Positions 59,127-64,000 of a DNA stretch of 64,000 nt are shown piece after piece. A program made the translations under genes and the position numbers. Where the stretch lies: NCBI GenBank assembly GCA_001949185.1, contig BDGG01000010.1:1001773-1065772 (forward strand). Direction: 5' to 3'. This DNA is from Ramazzottius varieornatus. Lineage: Eukaryota; Tardigrada; Eutardigrada; Parachela; Ramazzottiidae. The notes beneath the pieces were generated by a model. The model ran no database searches. It had not been told where the DNA came from and saw only the letters and a program-made list of their open reading frames with translations. Each line of letters begins with the position of its first letter. Positions within the stretch are counted from its first letter, which is position 1.

Positions 59127-60363
59127 GTCTGCAGACTTATAATCCCAACGCACAGATCAGATTCCTCCCAAGAACGCTACGCAGAGGTCTTCCCAGTAAC
59201 TTCTTCTGCGATGTCGGCAAACAGAGTTCACAGACTGCGATTTCCGAAAAATTTCCGGTTGAAATCGTAACTGGGGTCTGTGCGAAATACCCCTGATGCA
59301 AACGAACAAGTCTGTGTCAAGACGCCGGCGCATGGCCGCTCACCGAGGCAAATATGTATTCGGCTCGAGGTTTGCGTCACAAGGTGATTCGATTTGTGAC
59401 TTCCTTAACCATGTGGTCGTTGATGTGGGTTATCGTTAGCGCGAGCCGTACGGGAATCGAAGGTGACTCAACCCGACCATACCGTGGGGTTCACACTGCA
59501 CTTTTTTCGCAGGTTTTGTAGGACACCGCTTTTCACGCGTGCCAGAAGAGGTGCAGAATTCGTGATACGAGCGCGATACCGGCTTGCCGTAGGGTTGAAA
59601 CTTCCTCGGAAATTCTGTCCAAAATCCCGCCAGAAACCGCCCGCAGAATCCGTCGCTTGATTGAATTTTTCAACGGAAATCGTTTGTCCTTGCGTTGATT
59701 TCTCGAAGAGTCGAAAATTGATAACGGTTATAACGCAATTTTGCTTTTTTTGCACTTTTGTGGAATTCGTACTCCTTCCATAATCCATACGATCTTCCGG
59801 AGATTGAAGCTTGAATGAAACTCTTTAGGACGCTGCTGATCTGATCAGAGAAACCTGGGACTACGGGAAACAGTCTGGATCTCCTGTGAATAGCACAACG
59901 GATAGCCTTCTCTCAAGCGAAGTCCGATCCAAGGTAAGTCTAGAGTCTCAAAGTCTTCTGGTGCTGGCAGAAGATTAGCAGACAATGGTGTTTCAGCTTT
60001 AACGTTCCGTTCTACAGGAGAACCGTTGGATAATCTGGTTATTGGACCGAAGCCGTCCCCATGCTTCGTCATGTAATCATCCAGAAGATTCCACGTTAAA
60101 CGATCCATAAGAACGCACGAATATTTTCGGGTCATCCATGCTTGGAGCTAGTCACGTAAGTTATCATAACGAATTCTGGCATGCCCGAAATATCTAGGTT
60201 TTACGGATAAGATGGTGTGATAGAATCATTGCCAGATTCTCGATGACACGAGGAAAAGATGGCACCAAGAGTTGAAGGAAAATGTCCATTCTCGATTATT
60301 CTCTGTTTGCAGAGTTTATCTCCGTTGAAATCATCGTTCTCTTCTGGAGAACACGTGTCTGGA
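59127..60363. promoter_or_regulatory. Divergent RPL7A/PRC1 upstream interval
   Basis: A 1.2 kb gap between divergent starts. On the plus strand, 59834-59934 and 60301-60363 are open, bounded by plausible splice sites and join in phase to PRC1, so they may be 5' UTR or additional coding exons. On the minus strand a 96-codon frame at 59845-60135 overlaps them. The evidence does not decide between these readings. Confidence 0.35.
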
Positions 60364-63339
60364 ATGTCTACTCAAACAAACGGGAAACCGCTTCTCTTGT
60401 AAGCAGCGTCGATGGCATCGAGATTCTTACGAATGGACAAGTCCTGTCGAATTTTTCTGACTATTTCTTTTTGATTTTCAGAGCGGCGGTTGAGAACTTC
60501 CTGGTGAACAGCGCAGACTTCTCCAAGGCAGCTCGTGAGCTTCAGGCATGTTGGGAAGAGATCGGTTATTCTCGTGATGACCTGAAAACAATCCAAGATG
60601 GCACAATCGACGCTCTGATTCAACCACTAGACAAAGTAGTCAAGACAAGTCTGGCTCATGAGAAGGAGCAGCTTGCCCAGCACAGAAATGCAGTCGCTGA
60701 ATGTCGCGTCCGAGTAACAATGATCTCTGCCGAGCTCAGCATTCCGGTCTTCCAAGTAAGTGGATATTAACGACCAGAGTTTGAATACGGGATTTTCCAA
60801 GTGGCGCACGCTTCCGGCCTGTAATACTGGAAAGTTGCGCCACTTGGGACACAACCTTGTCGAGTTTGTTTCTCGAGTTCTCTCATTCGTCGAAGTTTTT
60901 GTGAATAGTCTTAACAGTTTTCTTCTGTTATTTTTACAGGTGGACGAGAATCTTCCCCTGATCGAAAAGTCCCGCGTCCTGACACAGAAAGCTGAGTCGT
61001 TGGAAGCCATGAGGGAACAGCTGATGTCTCGACTAGAAGCCCTTATACATCACAACCGTGATCTGTATCGGATAATGCACACTGGTCATTATGTCGTTGA
61101 TGAGAACAAAGTACCAACCGCAGAGGACCTGAAGCTGTTCTCTTCTCATAACGATAACCTGGAAATAGAGCGAGTAAGTGACCTCTACTTCCGGTGAACG
61201 GTATGGGCTACTGTATTCACTACTACTGGTCCGTGATAATCTATCTAGTTTCTTTCTGCTTTTTAGAAAGTGCGCGAGAAGAGGCTAAAGGAAGTGAGAA
61301 GCCGGATAGTTGATCTGCAGCGCGGACTGGAGAAACGTTCCGCCACTCCACCCGCAACGTTTCCTCAAGACATTGACGGCATGCTGGCGGATACCAGGTT
61401 CGCCGAGCTGGCGAATGAAGAGAACGAGGTAAGCTTCTGGTTATCATTCGGGCCGTTCCTAGGAACTATCCTCGAACCATTTTTTATAGAAGAAAGTTCT
61501 TTGCAGCTTCGCGAAGAAAGAAGGGTACTCCATGAAGAAATTAGCGGCCTGCAGGAAAAGATTCGGCTGATCAACGATCGCCTGAAACTTGAGATCTCCG
61601 AAGAGTTCCAACCAGCTGCTACGAAAGTGACGCCATCCTACCGAAACAACGTAAGCCTTTCTTATCTTTGTAAAATCTTCCTTGTGGCACCTCGTACAGT
61701 ACACGCGCCTGGCCTAAGTCTTGGCATGGACAAAAGTCTTGGCAAGTGGTTTCCGAAACAGCGGCTCCGCCAGCTGTGTTCGCTTACGGTTGAAACAGAA
61801 CCGGTTCGCTAGCTGTGTTTGCCACTGCGCGAACTGCATCCTTCAGACTTTCCTCGGTATACTTCCGGCGTTTCTTGCTCTTAAAACCTTCTGACATTTG
61901 CTAAGCTCAAGTTACTCAAGACTGGAAGAAAAACTCAAGAAAGAATACGACAGAATTTCAAATGATACTGGAGTGACTGAACAATAAAAAGCGCATTGCG
62001 AAATTCTGACTTCATGACGTCACACGACCAGTTTCTGTTCCCATACAACGTTCTTTGTGTTAAAATGCCGCCGGGCCGTGCTGCTAAGACTTTTGTCCAT
62101 GCCAAGACTTAGGCCAGGCGCGTATAGTTCAGCTAGGTCATGCTTGTCTTACGCTTGTCTCTCCCCAGCTACAAGCTGAGCTGAAGCGGCTGGAGGTCCT
62201 TAAAGCTCAGAACATCAAGAAGTTTATAGAGGAAGTGCGACAGGACATTCTGGAGCTGTATGAAAAATGTTTCAGCTCGGCCATGGATCGGGAAGATTTC
62301 AGCAAAGAAATGTCTTCCAGTGAGAAGTTTCGTGAAATTTTCACAGTGAATTCATTCAGCAAAGCGTGAGCTGAGTGGTATTAATCAAGATGAATGTTCG
62401 TAGCTCGATTGGATGAGGAACTGCTACAGAAGCACGAACAGCATTACCAACGACTTGTAGCTCACTTCGAAAAGAATGAAGACTTCTTCAAGAAGATCCG
62501 AAAGCGGGAGGAAGTATGGAAGAAAAAGATGGAGATCGACGTAAGCCAGTCTGCTTTCTTTTCCCTTCACTTTCTTTGTCGGTCAACAAAGGTGCTGATC
62601 TGTCATGATGATCTAGGAAAAGGAAAACGATCCTTCGCGGTTCAAGAATCGTGGTGGGCAAATGTTACAGCATCAGCAAGAGAAGGCGAAGATTGAGCAC
62701 GATTTGAAGAAGGTAGGCCAAATTCAAGTTCGGGGATATGAGGTGGAAGCTCGGTAAACAAACTCTACCAGATCACACTCTCAAGCGACGCACGCTTCTA
62801 GTCAGATTCACCGACAGCGTGCGCCACTCCAGCAAACGACCTGGTGAAGTACTTTTGCCGAGTTCCCAAGTGCAGACAGAACAAACTTTGGTTGACTTGA
62901 ATTTCCTTATGGTACCTCAACGTTGTTTTTCGGTTTAGCTGGATGCCGAACTGGCCAAGAAGTTGGAACAGTGGCTAGCGGACCACGGTGAACCCTTCAC
63001 CATCTTCGGTAACGACTATGCTGTCTTCATCAAGCAGCAGTTTGAGGCTTACAAGATAAAACTTCAACGCGAGAAGGAAGAGCGGAAGCAGGCTAAAGAA
63101 CAGGATAACCAGCCACCAACTGGCGTACTGGGCAAACGAAAGAACGACGCGCGACAGGCCAGTGCCAACAATGGAGGAAGGCCACAGTCAAGAGTGAGTC
63201 CTCCGTTTTTCTCCTCCTGCAGATGGCAGTACAATGCTCTAATGCTTTGCTTGTTCTATAGGAAACACATGGAAGTGCCCAGATCGGCGTTGCCGGCCTG
63301 ATGGAACGCTCACCGAAGACCCAAAGACTTGGTCACTAA
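60364..63339 (+). CDS. PRC1: Protein regulator of cytokinesis 1 (PRC1/Ase1/MAP65)
   Basis: Ten exons: 60364-60398, 60482-60755, 60940-61173, 61267-61428, 61507-61650, 62169-62319, 62404-62540, 62617-62712, 62939-63193 and 63262-63339, 521 aa. The protein is a long coiled-coil spectrin-like rod. Conserved stretches are ELQACWEEIGYSRDDLKTIQ, LQAELKRLEVLKAQNIKKFI, EEVRQDILELYEKCF, EEVWKKKMEIDEKENDPSRF, KNRGG and FTIFGNDYAVFIKQQFEAYK, matching the microtubule-binding region of PRC1. It cross-links antiparallel microtubules in the spindle midzone for cytokinesis. The unstructured basic tail is much shorter than the human one. The ATG at 60364 is the first in the exon that leads into the rod. Confidence 0.91.
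60799..60845. repeat. GTGGCGCAC palindrome in PRC1 intron 2
   Basis: CAAGTGGCGCACGCTTCC faces TTGCGCCACTTG. The flanks (GATTTTC on the left, GGGACACAACCTTGTCGAG on the right) resemble those of the Tbx1 copy at 24204-24249, which proves a shared origin beyond the stem. Confidence 0.78.
61705..62121. mobile_element. Inverted-repeat element in PRC1 intron 5, 417 bp
   Basis: Starts GCGCCTGGCCTAAGTCTTGG and ends with its reverse complement; about 40 bp of arm match with a single difference near the inner end. It contains no ORF of interest and is a non-autonomous element. Related to the element at 57606-57742, which carries AATGTGGGG in place of GTCTTGGC. No clear target duplication was found at this copy. 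Confidence 0.78.
62783..62829. repeat. GCGCAC palindrome in PRC1 intron 8
   Basis: AAGCGACGCACGCTTC on the left and GTGCGCCACT on the right, a diverged member of the same small palindrome family. Confidence 0.6.
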
Positions 63340-63398
63340 AGATGGGAAGGTTTTCTGGGACTTGGATGGAAGGCCGGACAACGAAGCCTCTTCTCCCC

Positions 63399-63404
63399 AA
63401 TAAA
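63399..63404 (+). terminator. Poly(A) signal of PRC1
   Basis: AATAAA lies 60 bp past the PRC1 stop codon on the same strand. Confidence 0.65.
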
Positions 63405-64000
63405 CTCACGTACCGATTTTCTTGTAGTGCTATCGTAAATCTTATTTGCTCTCCCTGCCACTATATTGTTTCCCTACATTATCTTTATAACGTTCCCAGT
63501 TTTTTTCGATCTGCGCTTTAAGTTAGGTTCCTTGTATCGTTTAAAACATTTCAATTTGTATCCAATGCGTTATTTCGTTTTCTGTCTTCTAGGTGCAAGG
63601 AACTTTGCATATTGTTTTGAAGATAATACCTGCTTACAAAGAATTCAAGAAGAAATCCCTTCCTGTTCTCGTAGTTTCGTAAAAGCATCAGACCTCTCAA
63701 GGCTTCGGCATAGCATGTAAGATTTCAGAGTCTATGGCGTAAGTTTTTTCTCATTGTGCAAAATAGGCCAGTGAATATTCCGGAGTAATAATAAGTCCAC
63801 TTTCTTCTGGGTTTTTTCGTAGGTGAGGGATCGAGGTATGACTTCGCCGAGAAGCTTGTAAGGTACAAAGAGTGATTGTTGGTTCTTCTCGCCGTAAAGC
63901 TTACGATTGGTCATTTCGGTGTGTTTTTACTACGCAGGACTGACCGCGTTATTCTGTTCGCCCAGCTCGGCCATTGGAATGGCTGATCAGTTCTGTTGGA
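63405..64000. other. Right edge of window, no gene seen
   Basis: No exon chain or family match in the last 0.6 kb on either strand. Confidence 0.35.

Noticed and set aside
59845-60135. Minus-strand 96-codon frame upstream of PRC1
   Set aside because: No family similarity, and it overlaps plus-strand segments that join PRC1 in phase. It could be real but is not supported enough to call.
62320-62365. Longer version of PRC1 exon 6 using the donor at 62366
   Set aside because: It breaks the frame into exon 7, whereas the donor at 62320 keeps it and aligns with PRC1.
1-64000. Bacterial defence system, CRISPR array or horizontally acquired gene cluster
   Set aside because: All genes are intron-bearing and of animal families, and no bacterial-type intronless cluster is present.

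Overview
This window reads as nuclear DNA from a small, intron-rich animal genome. Every gene that can be followed is eukaryotic and split by GT-AG introns, most of them 55-85 nt long. There are no operons, Shine-Dalgarno sites or CRISPR arrays. The gene set is typical of Metazoa: a Tbx1 T-box factor, PRDM14, SVOP, an OATP/SLCO carrier, a cytohesin and a BACURD-type KCTD. About 20 protein genes in 64 kb indicates a compact invertebrate genome. The density would fit a tardigrade-like or other small-genome protostome, but the species cannot be proven from the sequence alone. I rebuilt exon structures by hand from splice sites, reading phase and family similarity. For all complete genes the exon lengths sum to a multiple of three.

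Layout. 0-5.3 kb: MED28 (minus) and C1D (plus) diverge from a short shared interval, followed by an ePHD-finger chromatin protein (minus). 8-10.2 kb: Rabex-5/RABGEF1 (plus). 12.2-18.5 kb: CDC23/APC8 (minus) diverging from SVOP (plus). 21.3-24.7 kb: Tbx1/org-1 (plus), with a 2.8 kb gene-free upstream flank. 25.0-25.8 kb: an unrecognised four-pass membrane protein (minus). 26.7-34.8 kb: four tandem TMEM97 (sigma-2 receptor, EXPERA) genes, split after the first copy by a decayed DIRS-like tyrosine-recombinase retrotransposon. 35-38.4 kb: KCTD10/TNFAIP1-like (minus) diverging from cytohesin (plus). 38.8-41.9 kb: SLCO transporter (minus). 42.7-46.3 kb: PRDM14 (minus). 47.9-50.2 kb: LIPT1 and a SIKE/FGFR1OP2 protein (both minus). 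53.6-57.2 kb: PPP1R16/TIMAP (plus). 57.8-59.1 kb: RPL7A (minus). 60.4-63.3 kb: PRC1 (plus).

The genes are mostly unrelated housekeeping or developmental loci. Loose functional pairings are CDC23 and PRC1 (mitosis) and Rabex-5 and cytohesin (small-GTPase exchange factors in trafficking). The only clear local duplication is the TMEM97 array.

Repeats are the least explained part. There are two copies of a roughly 420 bp TA-flanked MITE. A second inverted-repeat family occurs in a PRC1 intron and at 57.6 kb, where the assembly gap of 50 Ns lies inside the element. At least eight small palindromic elements share a GTGGCGCAC / GTGCGCCAC stem, and almost all of them sit in introns.
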